From: Takakia lepidozioides
Lineage: Eukaryota; Streptophyta; Takakiopsida; Takakiales; Takakiaceae
Direction of reading: 5' to 3'
Length of the DNA: 64,000 nt
Assembly: GCA_030704615.1 (NCBI GenBank)
Contig: CM060734.1
Coordinates: forward strand, 5,766,001 to 5,830,000
Part shown: in pieces, positions 23,201 to 34,029 of the stretch
Numbering within the stretch: position 1 is the first letter of the stretch
Layout: every line of letters begins with the position of its first letter
Notes under the pieces: model-generated
Seen by the model: the letters and a program-made list of their open reading frames with translations, nothing else
Told to the model about the DNA's origin: nothing
Databases searched by the model: none
Made by a program: the position numbers and the translations under genes

Positions 23201-23815
23201 CTTTCCCCAGCCTTACCTGTCTAAATAGTCTAAAAGTAGGCTCCTGTTCTGGCTTTATGTGAACGTGCTGTAGGGGCATCTAAAACAGATTTGCACCGCC
23301 ATAAGCCAGTTTCTGTTTGCAAGTTAGACAGGGAGCTCCAGGTTGCACAGGTTCTGACAGTTACCATCGTTATATCTCTCTTTTTCAATTGGGTGTACCT
23401 TGAAGTCTGGGACCGTGTAATTTTCTTGTGGTCCTACAGTCGATTTGTTCTCCCCCACAGCTTTGTGTTCTTCTTCCCTTCTACCACACTCAGTGACTTC
23501 CATAGACTGGCGCAGGTGATGGTAAACGAAGGGGAGGGCCGACCCACCATAAAGGAGATAGTGAAACAGCTCCTCAGGGATGATGGCTGGCGGGGATTTT
23601 ACAAAGGGTTGGGCCCACGCTTCCTCAGCATGTCTCTTTGGGGCACCTCCATGATTACCACTTATGAGTTTCTTAGTATGTTGCATTGCCCCCACTATAT
23701 TGGGCTGCTCTCTTCTGACCGTTCTATGACTGTTTCGGACTGATGTTACTTTTATCTTCTGTTTTCAGATTTGCAATATAATTCAGTGTTTGGACAGCTG
23801 GATGAAGGTGCCTAA
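20278..23815 (+). CDS. mitochondrial carrier family protein (complete, six exons)
   Basis: Exons are 20278-20357, 21641-22022, 22434-22630, 22801-22945, 23516-23675 and 23769-23815 (TAA). All phases agree and give 336 codons. Three carrier repeats are visible: YPISVVKTRMQ, VPLDVVSQRLMVQG and TPMDTIKTRLQ (PxD/SxxKxR-type signatures), each followed by a GLYRGFG or GFYKGLG half. Membrane segments are those of a solute carrier in the inner mitochondrial membrane. The pattern resembles the plant subgroup that includes Arabidopsis At5g26200 and At1g72820, whose substrates I cannot state. The N-terminus (about 27 residues, ending INWDRLDKTKFF) has no clear presequence, as is usual for carriers. Intron 4 starts with GC instead of GT. 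The first repeat's signature has S instead of the usual acidic residue, as in that subgroup. Confidence 0.88.
22946..23515 (+). other. GC-AG intron of the carrier gene
   Basis: Exon 4 must end at ...CGTTTGCAG for the frame to join GTGATGGTAAAC. The intron therefore begins GCATCA, a GC donor, and ends GCGCAG. Reading on without splicing meets TGA within 12 codons. Confidence 0.7.
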
Positions 23816-26167
23816 CCAGTGTGTTCTCTGTTGAATATGGTGGATGCAGAACGGCTATCTGTCAAGCAGGATACTTGACATTCCTTAATGGGTCAAGTGA
23901 GAGCTTCTCACTATGCAGCTGTGTTCTAGTAGCATGTCTGAGTTGAGTGTAGTGTTAGATACTCTACGAGGGAGGCTTATGTTATCCAACAGAATCTGGC
24001 TTTTCATTAGCATTCATTGAAGACACCTGCTTAGCGTAATAACAACCCACGAAATTCAAGTTGGATATATTCATATTATTTTGTGGCTTTCCCAAGAAAG
24101 CTCTGCCACTCTTCTTATTCATGCCTCTAGACTATGGCTATCCTGCTCTTGTCCTCATATACAGATATACGCTAAGAGTTGTCCAGAGCAGTGGTAGGAG
24201 AAGACAAAATTCATTACACTCGATGGATGGTGGGCGGGTTTAGATTGGTAGTGGAGGAATTTTGAAGACTAGTTTTTCTTCAAGCCTCTGTTATTGATAT
24301 CAATTGTTGAGGTATTACCCGTGGCTCTCCTCTCTTGTTCTCTCCCTGTTTTAAAAGAACGCGTATGTTTATGCTTTTCGGCATCGGATCCATTCATAAG
24401 TTTATTTGTCTCTGCTATGTTCTTCATTTTGTGACATGAGTACATAGCAACAATATAGCAGATTCGTGCAGATCCTTAGAATTGAGTAACTTCATATTTT
24501 GTCTGTCCTCTCCTAAAATTTTGACCATCAGATTGTCCTGCCCTTGTATCGGGCAGCTAGCTCTGCTTTGGGATGTAGAGATTTTGGTCATGGAACAACA
24601 TGAGGAATCTCGGAGCACAGCAGATGTTCAAAGAGATCGAAATCACTTAGACAGTCTTCTTATTAAAATTGCTGTCATTGTTTATCATAATCCTCCAACT
24701 CTTTCATTCTGTGTTGGAGAATGAAAGAGTTGGACTGTTTTTCTTCTTTAAGTCTTGGATTTACTAACCATGTCTACTTTTCCCTTGCAAGTTGGTTATG
24801 GGATTCGAGAGTAGGCTAAGTACAATGTAACAACCATGCCGTTAGTTGGGCTGAAGGTTATCAGGGACAATCTGTACATGTCTAAAGGGACATGAAAAAC
24901 GGGAAATATTTGTTTCCAACTGTCATGCTTTCAGGATTTCCAAATGCCCTTGTTTTGTCTCTTTAGGACAAATCTTCCAGGGTCTGACCTTAAACCTATG
25001 TCCGCTTTTGTAGAACACCAGAATGTGAGCCTGTCTGCACTCATCAATTTATTTTCACTTGCCAAATGATATGGCAGATTATAAATGTTTGCTACCTCAA
25101 GGTGAAGGTGAAATGAAGGTCACACTTATGTTTACAGCATTGTTCTTTTAGTCCATTCTCTTGATTCCCTTTTTACCCAATGATTTTTTTGTTGCTGTCC
25201 TGACAGTGAAGGGGGTTTAGTTAGGGGAGGATCCAATCAGCCAACCAAAAGCATTTTGTTTTGTTGAAGCTTTCTTTGGCAAGCTTATGCACCTTCTAAA
25301 TGTCGCCTTCTGAGCTCTTTCTCCAGGTCTTTCTTGATAGATCGATTGGTACGAAGGGTTGTCTTAGAGTCATTCAGAGTTTCTTCCTCAATTCTGTCTT
25401 CTCCATCTTCCTTCTCAGCGACCTTGAAACATTCTCGCCTTATTGATTATCCCAGGGACATTGGTCTATCAAAGTCTTCCATGAAAGACTGACTGAAAGA
25501 CATCGTACCTGTGCAGGATGTTTCTCAATCTTGTCTTGTCCACCATTCCACTCCAGTCTGGCAAAGAAGCTGGCGCCATGTAAATTGTCTCTCAGGCATG
25601 AGGGACTTTGGGGCAGAGGAGAGACACATATGTCAGTTTTATCTTCCAAGGCTGTTGGGAATGAAGCTTCCTACTCAGGATGTTTGGTTGCTGCCTCTCT
25701 GAATCTTGGGCAATTCTGTAGGAATTCTCCAAGACAGTCCTGGAGGTTACAGTTGCTAGGGAACTTTCAGCTTTCTTCAGTGCTTGCTTTTCTTTTCATA
25801 GCCTCCTCCAACATACTACGGTTCGCTCCAGCCTGGATTTGAGTGAGGTCGCCTCGGTCTTGGGCTGGGCAGAAACCTTGCTTAAGACCCAAGCTGCCTT
25901 GGATAGCTGGGGGCCCAGTAGAGGCTTGGCCCAAATTTCCAGTTTTGCCTACTGCTGGCTCTTTTGGAAGAGGTTCGTAGCCCCTAATGCTACAGCTTCC
26001 AATGGCAACTTAGAAATATCTGCAAGCATGTGAATGTGTCGATAAGTTTCAGTACAAAGCTCTGTCACTAAGAGTTCTGAGACGTGACGTGACCTGAGCT
26101 CTGGAGTTGACGATGCAAAGTTATGTACTCATCTTTTCCCCTCGCAATAACCAGTTGACACAATACT
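23816..26167. other. intergenic region without a supported gene
   Basis: Only short frames and T-rich DNA. One perfect 16-bp hairpin lies at 24695-24733. Confidence 0.5.
24695..24733. repeat. perfect 16-bp inverted repeat with 7-nt loop
   Basis: Arms are CCAACTCTTTCATTCT and its exact complement around GTGTTGG. It could form a cruciform or RNA hairpin; function unknown. Confidence 0.85.
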
Positions 26168-27130
26168 TCAGCTTGAGGGCTGCCTCCTTAGACTGCCTAG
26201 GTGCACAAAGATTGCATGTAGCACGGGCATAAGATTGGACATAGTTTGAGGACCCTCTTTATCCTCTTCCAGTAATTTTTGGAAAACAGCCAAGCATTTT
26301 ACTAGATTCCTTTCCTTCAGAGCAATGGAGTCTGCCAACTGTTTGGAGAGCTTCTGGCATATCGATCTAGGCTCCCGCAGCTTTACCAAGAAGTGGTGAT
26401 TAGGAGAAACAAAACTCCAACCTGCAGACTCCCAGCAGGAGCTAATATCAGCAACCATTGTTGGGATTGATAAGAGACTGGGATTAAGCGTAACATAACC
26501 TCTTCCTTCAACTCTACGTCATGGATACCCAAGTTAAAGCCACCTCCAAGTGGTCAAATTCAGGAAAAGCAGGACCCATCGGCGATGAGCACGACCAAGG
26601 TAATAAAACTGAAGAGCAATAGATTTGGTCCAATCTAGTCATCCGTAGACCAGGGGGCGCTCGGTTATTGGACCACGAGAACTGAAAAAAAGATTCTGCT
26701 GACTAGGGATGGATGCATCCAAAAACCATACGGACAAACAAATGGCTTCCCAGGAGTACCGTTCTTCCAGGGAGAGTGTGTGATCTGCAAAACCTGAGTG
26801 ATCATCAGTCAACTGAATCATGTTGAAATCACCTGCCATCACCCAGTGGTCAATATTTTGACAAAATCTTAACTTTCAACAAGTCCCAAAGCTCAATTCC
26901 CTCTGCAGAAACATTGGGAGCATATTTATTAACTAAACCAACCAGCCCATTGGTGCCAAGAGAACACAAACATGCAAATTGGACTCTGCCTTGCACCCAG
27001 ACATCCACATTTGAGATAGATCCAGTCAGGGAGGGGGGGGGGGGGGGCAAGATTGCAGTCCCTCCCTTGGCATCCACAAAAGTGCGATTCCACCACGCTG
27101 CTTGAAAAGGCCACATGGAGCCTCCTAATG
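26168..27130 (-). pseudogene. LINE remnant: APE-type endonuclease domain
   Basis: On the minus strand, pieces of an exonuclease-endonuclease-phosphatase domain of a non-LTR retrotransposon appear in order. They are GRVQFACLCSLGTNG with LVNKYAPN (about 27000-26900), then MMAGDFNMIQLTDDHSG (about 26840-26790), then a linker with LADSIALKERNLVK before the expected reverse transcriptase. GDFN is the conserved catalytic motif of this family. The reverse transcriptase is absent, and stops and frame changes break the rest. A run of about 17 G lies at 27031-27049. Confidence 0.7.
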
Positions 27131-27142
27131 CTGCGAATTTCG

Positions 27143-27225
27143 TGTGATGAAGGATTCATATACCCAGTAAAGACACCACAATGGTTATCACCCATTGTAA
27201 TAGTGCCCAAGAAAAATTACAGAGA
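27143..27225 (+). pseudogene. small Ty3/gypsy reverse transcriptase fragment
   Basis: The plus frame reads DEGFIYPVKTPQWLSPIVIV followed by PKKN, the start of the gypsy reverse transcriptase domain. It is only about 27 codons long and sits between two LINE remnants of opposite orientation. Confidence 0.6.
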
Positions 27226-28924
27226 TAGACCCACTCAAAATACCACACCATGCCACGACAGACCCCAACCTCCACCCACCCCATACAACAATATGCCAGA
27301 TACCCCTACCCATCTCCAAATAACCCCAGCAACGTCCTCCCCAATCTGCCCGCACAACCCTGAAAACCCCAATGCCTTCATCATAGAAGCTATTCTTGGA
27401 ATTAAAACCCAAACGTCAGTAGACCCCTTCGAAGCCACTTGTGTGGATACATTTTATTACTGTAAATGGGCTGGTTACCCACCAGACAATAACACATGGC
27501 AAATTGAAGACGACCTCTTTGGCCCACACAATGATTGCGACCCTGACCACAATCTCACCCTCCTGACCACCTTCCACAAACGCACCAACACCAATTACCT
27601 GACTCACATTCATCAACAACACACTTCCCCCGCACAACCCGAAGACAACCGATACATACATAACCCGTTAATTGCCCCTAACATACACATATGCACGACC
27701 GAATGTCACCCTGATAAAGACATAGATCATGACTCCCCAATGATCCGTATAGGCCCCCGCCTCTCCAATATCTACGCTCAAAACGGCCGTTTTATTGGTC
27801 TTATCCCCAATGACAGGCTAACATGGCTTTGGGAAAAATATTCCACCACAAACACTAATTCACAAATCTTACAACCTCCCAAACAAGACTTTGCCACCGA
27901 ATTATGCTCGCTCACAGAACGCTACCTCAAAGATGTCCCCCCCAACAAACCACGTATCCTTAGCAGACTAGCAATGGCATGCGCTCATAACACTATACCC
28001 AAGGACATTCTAGCACTACTCATCCATTCCTTCCAACTTACTCACTCATATTACTCCAGCCTGCTCACATGTCCTATGGAATTCACTACATTTGCAAGTC
28101 CATACCACGGAGATTGTATCTTCGGAGCCACGGGTACTGCCACTCAACACACCTGGGCTGGCAGAGGCCTTGCTCACCCTCCCCCTGGAACCTCCACTCA
28201 TGAAGCTCTCCAATGGGCACGCTTCACTGCTCATTCCTCCCCCCACGCCCTCACCATACTCATACTCACCCAACAACAATCACCCAATGACTCCCACCCT
28301 CTCCTACGCCTCCCGCCAGGGGTTAATTTACTAGCCACAATCGAACCCAACCAGCTTAAATATGTGCATACCCCACCCCTTCCCAAATACCTTAGACAAA
28401 GGGAACCCACCCTAACCCTAATTTTGCATGTCCAACACTCCTCCCCCATCAATATACCGATACCCTTTTTGAGCCACTTCAAACAACTGCTAACCCTGAC
28501 GCACAAAATAAAGGCTATCACCCTCCACCCTCCACCCATCGTTCATCCACCACCTCCTATGACTCTGCACCAACCATTTCATTTCCCAAAATTAAACCAA
28601 ACAAAGCTTGGGAAAGGGCGCTGCCGCGCCCCCCCCCAGGCTACCACACCAATATCCACACCCCCTATTCCCTCACTATACCGACAAACTATCCCCCTCA
28701 GATACCCCCCATCTAACTCCCATTATACTGACGGATCCCTCACTAAACCAAATGCTGGCTACAGAGTATATCATGCCGCCACTAACCAAGGCACTGCCCT
28801 CCGACTTCCTGGCCCTGCCACCATATTACGAGCTGAACTTATGGCCATCTTCGCCCTGCTAGATGCATTCCCTCCTCCATACTTCATCTTCACAGATCTC
28901 CGTACCTCACTCTTTTTTATCTGA
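27226..28924 (+). CDS. LINE-like ORF: chromodomain, Dam/NPPY-like domain and RNase H
   Basis: One open frame of about 565 codons, in frame with the preceding gypsy fragment. A chromodomain-like segment lies at about 27385-27530 (AFIIEAILGIK, then FYYCKWAGYPPDNNTWQ). At about 28080-28370 a domain reads FASPYHGDCIFGATG, AGRGLAHPPPGTSTHEALQW and ALTILIL, a pattern like phage-type Dam methyltransferases, with PPPG where NPP(F/Y) is expected. RNase H follows at 28720-28900 (HYTDGSLTKPNAGY, ILRAELMAI, FTD). It ends at a TGA inside RNase H, and the same frame continues with the rest of that domain. No reverse transcriptase lies between the last two domains, so the ORF is probably deleted internally. 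The strand is strikingly C-rich and G-poor. Confidence 0.5.
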
Positions 28925-29856
28925 AACCACATATCCCGCCCCTCCTCCCACCATCACCACCTAGACCGCAACCTCATTACAGCCATTGTTAACCTCGTTA
29001 TTTCCAAAAGCCACCCTATCCACCTCCTCAAAGTTTGTTCGCACACTGGCATTAAAGGTAATGAGGCTGCGGATCTACTTGCTCAGACAGACACCTCTAA
29101 ACCCCCAGTGGACCTTACAGATGACCCTATTCACATTGCTCATACCCACCCATTTTGGTTCATACACCCAGTCCCAGACCCCCCCCCGCACCCAAACCAA
29201 TCCGTAATCTTATGACCACTATCACCCGTGAAACGAACAAACAAGCTGCAACATCTATTAGCCACAACAAATTCCACATTAAAAAATGGACCCAGTCCAC
29301 AGTCCTCCACCATAAGCTATCAAACCACTTCTGGCACACCAAAGCCACTACCGATGCAGAAATCCGACAAACACTCAAATTGAGGTACGCCCAATACAGG
29401 GACCACCAACGTAAACACATCTTCTGGCCACATCTTTTCCCATCTCCATATTGCCCACTATGCTCAAATACCCACCATGAACGTGACACCTGGCCACACC
29501 TCCTTAGCCAATGTACCCATCCAATCATTCGTGGCCTTCATATCACTCGTCACAACCACGCAGTTTGGCACATCCATAAACTCCTTCTGAGCCACACTGA
29601 AACTAGGTGGTTCTCACTCATTAACGCCGGCACCTACCAAGGCCGACCACCAAACCACATTGTACCACCGTGGCTGCTCCCATATACATGTACCCATTCA
29701 CCATGCACCTGCCCCGCCAGACTCTGCCATGATATTCTCCTTGTCAAATGCCTCCCACTAACACCCCACCACCCACTACACCATCCCCACAAATCACCAT
29801 CCACTTCATCGAATTTACATATTGTAATGATCGCTACCCCAATGATTCGATCTTGG
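28925..29856 (+). pseudogene. LINE 3' end: RNase H C-terminus and terminal CCHC finger
   Basis: Directly after the TGA the frame continues with KVCSHTGIKGNEAADLLAQ, the end of RNase H. A frame change near 29160 leads to the ORF with FHIKKWTQS and the non-LTR zinc finger CPLCSNTHHERDTWPHLLSQ, ending in a segment ITRHNHAVWHIHKLL. This order (RNase H, then CCHC) is typical of the 3' end of plant and algal LINEs. It is cut at 29857 by the 1.1-kb direct repeat. Confidence 0.7.
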
Positions 29857-30981
29857 AAGAATTTGGGATCCTGGAAGGAAGTGTTTTTGAGTGTAAGGAC
29901 TTCAAGTCCTGCTTAATATATAAGCATATGACAACATATCCCACAATACATCCGCAGAAGGTGATTTGTTTGCGAGGACGCAAACAGATGAGTGTGGGAG
30001 TATGTCATGTATTCATGTATGTAATGGTGAAGAAGCTTGAGGGGATGTAGTGCATAAGAAAAATAGAGTGATTCTACAGGAGGATATAGTTTGAAATAGG
30101 AGTGGGGCTCTTTATTAGTTTCTTCTAAAGTTATTATCAGCAATTTTTATTTTTTTTATCTTAAAGAAAATGGTGGAGACATTATGATGAAGGAAGAAGA
30201 CATGTTCATGGCTGAGAAACTTGTGATTGTCAAGACGATGAAGTGGAAGAACCACCTGCCAAGAAGATTATGACTTAGTTTTTTCTTAAGAGATGGTGTT
30301 TGCGGAGGCGCTGCACAACTAGGAGTAGGGCTATGTAGAATAATAGAAAATTCTTTGTGGAGTAGCATTTAGAATTGGAGTGCAAATGAACAAGAATTGG
30401 ATGTGAAATTGCACTATGGGGTTCGATAATTTGATAGAATTGGGTAGGATGATAGAACGGAAGTAAATTCAGATAATGGGGATGATAATTGGTAGGAATG
30501 GGGTTATTATGATAGATGTTAGCCCATTGAATCAGTGCTAGGTAGTTATGGTAGTTAGAGTAGGACACTATGAGTTCAGCTGAACTGATGTATTCATGGT
30601 CATTCGAGCGAGAGTGTTGAGGCCCTAGCACATGAGATGCTAGTTTGTCGTTTACAATAGTTTAAGTAAAAGATAAGAAAAATATGAGTAGTGTGATGAG
30701 ACAAAGATATGATGAAAGACTCTGTAAGCTTCATGTTAATGTGATGAGATGTTGGAGTTTAATGGGAAGAATTTTGTGTGAAAGAAAAAGATGAGGATTA
30801 TTTAATGAAGTGTGCAGATCAATATGAGAGGAATTTAATTGAGATGAATATTAAGACATTTATTGTTGGGAGCCAATTAGAAGTAGATATAGTGTTCTAA
30901 TCGCGACATAACAATTCAATTGTGTGCTTTCCCTGCGAACGAACCTTAGAACTAATTAATCCTTTTCTTTAGGATTGATTA
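29857..30981. repeat. left copy of a 1.1-kb direct repeat, probably an LTR
   Basis: It begins AAGAATTTGGGATCCTGG and ends TTCTTTAGGATTGATTA. It matches 42643-43761 with only scattered differences. The pair encloses 11.7 kb. The ends lack the usual TG and CA, so the exact borders may be a few bases off, or this may be another kind of terminal repeat. Confidence 0.75.
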
Positions 30982-31052
30982 TAGTTTTATCCTACATCTT
31001 TTTGACGCCGCTTTGAGTGGGCTATTTTAGAACATTATATTATTGATAAAAG

Positions 31053-31229
31053 TGTCGTGCGCATACATATCGCTACACAACTACATCGTTGTCCAAAACC
31101 ACACAACACATGTGCACACCACACACTTGTATATCACTAATCCACCACTAGTGCAGCCACTAGGCTATAACTAGTCAGTCACTAGGCTGCCACTATGTTG
31201 CCCACTATGACAGTCACTAGTCCACACAA
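31053..31229 (-). repeat. partial LTR (outer 177 bp)
   Basis: It matches the plus-coordinate right part of the full LTRs and starts sharply at TGTCGTGCG. It lacks a 12-bp TCCAACCACTAG unit present in the other copies. Confidence 0.85.
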
Positions 31230-31736
31230 TGATAAAGAAGAAGAATACAAGCATGAGCTCACAAATCTGAAGCATAAACTCATGCATATATAACCTCATC
31301 ACTCAAATACAAGTCAAGCCAAGTGCACCCCACACCATGGGGAATCCACACTACGGCGCCATAGCTAGACATGGTGAGGCTCAACTCGAGAAAGATGAGC
31401 CTCCCGCGCTTGCCATGAAGATAACCACTCCAGGGCCTAAATCTGCCTTGACCCCTGGATTGACACTTGGGCCAATCCAAATGTCAATATGTAAAAGCTA
31501 GCTATTTCCTAGCTAGTTTAACACTTGTGGTAAAATAACTTGACAGATGTCGTGCGCATACATATCGTTACACAACTACATCGCTGTCCAAACCCACACA
31601 ACACATGTGCACACCACACACTAGTATATCACTAGTCCACCACTAGTGCAGCCACTAGTCCAACCACTAGGCTACAACTAGCCAGTCACTAGGCTGCCAT
31701 TATGTTGCCCACTATGGCAGTCACTAGTCCACACAA
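31230..31736 (-). repeat. full LTR copy 1 (507 bp)
   Basis: In plus coordinates it starts TGATAAAGAAG and ends CCACACAA. It abuts copy 2 directly. It carries a TATA-like block near 31486 (minus orientation) and the internal site CTCGAGAAAGATGAGC at 31385-31400. Confidence 0.85.
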
Positions 31737-32243
31737 TGATAAAGAAGAAGAATACAAGCACGAGCTCACAAATCTGAAGCATAAATTCATGCATATATAA
31801 TCTCATCACTCAAATACAAGTCAAGCCAAGTGCACCCCACACCATGGGGAATCCACACTACGACGCCGTAGCTAGGCGCGGTGAGGCTCAACTCGAGAAA
31901 GATGAGCCTCCCGCGCTTGCCGTGAAGATAACCACTCCAGGGCCTAAATCTGCCTTGACCCCTGGATTGATACTTGGGCCAATCCAAATGTCAATATGTA
32001 AAAGCTAGCTATTTCCTAGCTAGTTTCACACTAGTGGTAAAATAACTTGACAGCTGTCATGCGCATACATATCGCTACACAACTACATCGCTGTCCAAAA
32101 CCACACAACACATGTGCACACCACACACTAGTATATCACTAGTCTACCACTAGTGCAGCCACTAGTCCAACCACTAGGCTACAACTAGTCAGTCACTAGG
32201 CTGCCATTATGTTGCCCACTATGGCAGTCATTAGTCCACACAA
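31737..32243 (-). repeat. full LTR copy 2, the 3' LTR next to the PPT (507 bp)
   Basis: Same borders and length as copy 1. It contains the 12-bp palindrome TGACAGCTGTCA at 32048-32059, the point where both outer ends of the whole insertion are broken. Confidence 0.85.
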
Positions 32244-32255
32244 TCGCCCCCCTAG
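32244..32255 (-). promoter_or_regulatory. polypurine tract
   Basis: The minus strand reads CTAGGGGGGCGA immediately before the 3' LTR (TTGTGTGG). This is the expected place and composition of a plus-strand primer. Confidence 0.65.
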
Positions 32256-32502
32256 CTGGTGCTTAGGTCCCTCTAAGTCCGGATAGCCACAAGATGTGAT
32301 AGTGACCATAGCCTCATTAAATCCTCCACCACTGTCCCTACTACACTCAAACTCGATAGATCAAGAGGCCGGGTGCAAGAGTCGCCCCATCGTTAGTCGC
32401 CGTCTTGCAACCTGTGAACTTGAGCCTGGGATCTCGTGTATTGACTCTTATGAGCTTGGCCTCCCATGTCTTGTTAGCTGCCTCTAGTCATGTCCACTGC
32501 CA

Positions 32503-34029
32503 CTATCCCAAGCAGTGTGGATATAACCAATCTCCATCAGGAACCCTCTCAAGAGGTGGTGTCAAGCATCCCATATGCCAACCTCTTGAGCATCGATCAC
32601 ACACCAGCATGGTGGCTGCCCCTTTGGCAGACCCACAGAGCATGCACCTCAAACCTGCAGGTACCACTGCCAAGTTTGGGTCAACTCTGCCATCGACATT
32701 GGGAATGTGACATGGCGCACAATTACGTACATGGTCTTTCCAAGTCATGCCATCCCGACCCTCCAAGATCAGGACTCCTGAGGGCAACACCTCTCGAATC
32801 CTTAGAATAACACGCCCTGCAGTGACATCTAGGGTCGTAGGAGCAGTCTGCTGCAAATAAACATAGTCACCAGGGCTAAACCTCCGAACCCCAGGACGAT
32901 ATCCTCCACCGCGTATAGTGGCATACCTCAAAGTATCACAATGTTGTGCAATGGCAAGGTTCTCAAAAGCCATGGGCATGATTTTCTTGAACAACTCTGC
33001 ACGCTGACCACATGCACGTACCCACACGTCTGGATCGTCAAGGTTAAGGACTTGAGCAGTGTCTCTACGAATGGCTGCAGGCAAATCCGGCTCTCGGCCA
33101 AAGAGAAAGAAATATGGTGAGAAGGAGGCAAGTGATGCTTGCTTGCTAAACCTGTAGCCCATGGCTAACCAAGGTACCTGAAGATCCCAATCTCCTAGGT
33201 GTCCCTTCTGCAAGCCGTACTTGCGTAAACCCCTCTTCACCGTCTGAACAACTATCTCTGCCAAGCCATCGGCCTCAGGATGATCCCAAGAAGTGGTGCG
33301 GTGGTCTATCAAGGCTTTATCACACAAAGTCTGAAACTCCCCCAAGAACTCTCTCCCTTGGTCCGCGAGTACCTCAGCTGGAGCACCGAATCGGCTAAGC
33401 GCACGATCCAAGAATGCATACGCAGCCCCCTCACTAGCCTTGTTAGGCAATGGAACCAACTCAATCCACTTGGAGAAGTGCTCCACCATCACCAACACAT
33501 ATATGTGGTGGCGCATAGTCAGTGGCAACGGTCCTGCGAAGTCAAGACTCCACCTGTAGCCCAATCCCATGATTAGTAAAGGATGCAACTGTGGTGTAGG
33601 GGCGTTGAATGAAGCACGCACCCTGTCACACACCATGCACCTAGCCACGAACTGTTGCACCTCTGTATGCATACCACGCCACCAATACTGCCCCTGCAGT
33701 AAACTGTGAGTGCGTCGCACTCCAAAATGCCCCAACTCCTCATGGGCATGCCGCACTAATCGTGCACGCTGTATGGGGTGAGGCACAATCCTCACCTGAC
33801 CATCCTCCCACACTCGAAGTAGGTGTATCCCCTCCCACTTGAACCTCTGGGCTCGTTGCAGGATCCGATCTCTCTCCCTAGCAGTCACAGCGGCTGCTGT
33901 GTCTCCCGTGCGGAGGTAGTCCAACACAGCCAAATCCTCATGTATATCTCTGGCACCACCTGGCTCATCACTAGCCTCAGGGTCCTCAGACACTCCGTCT
34001 ACAATCATCCATGTTGTAGGTTCAACCTA
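32503..34029 (-). pseudogene. integrase with C-terminal PHD finger
   Basis: A 501-codon open frame follows the reverse transcriptase across one TAG at 34027-34029. The HHCC zinc domain (HEELGHFGVRRTH, then CMVC) is intact. The catalytic core keeps D (SLDFAGP), D (LADQGREF) and E (HPEADGLAE). After the integrase C-terminal region a PHD finger begins with CMLCGSAKGAATMLVCDRC, followed by GWHMGCL and DWLYPHC. It shows the C4-H-C3 pattern, but the seventh ligand is Tyr instead of Cys. PHD fingers usually read histone H3 tails, so by inference this domain takes the place of a chromodomain in choosing integration sites. The closing TAG may be natural. This is the best-preserved part of the element. 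Confidence 0.88.

Noticed and set aside
31280-31987. Two near-identical 66-codon minus ORFs, and one more at 40800
   Set aside because: They are the same short frame inside each copy of the LTR; no motif and too short to support.
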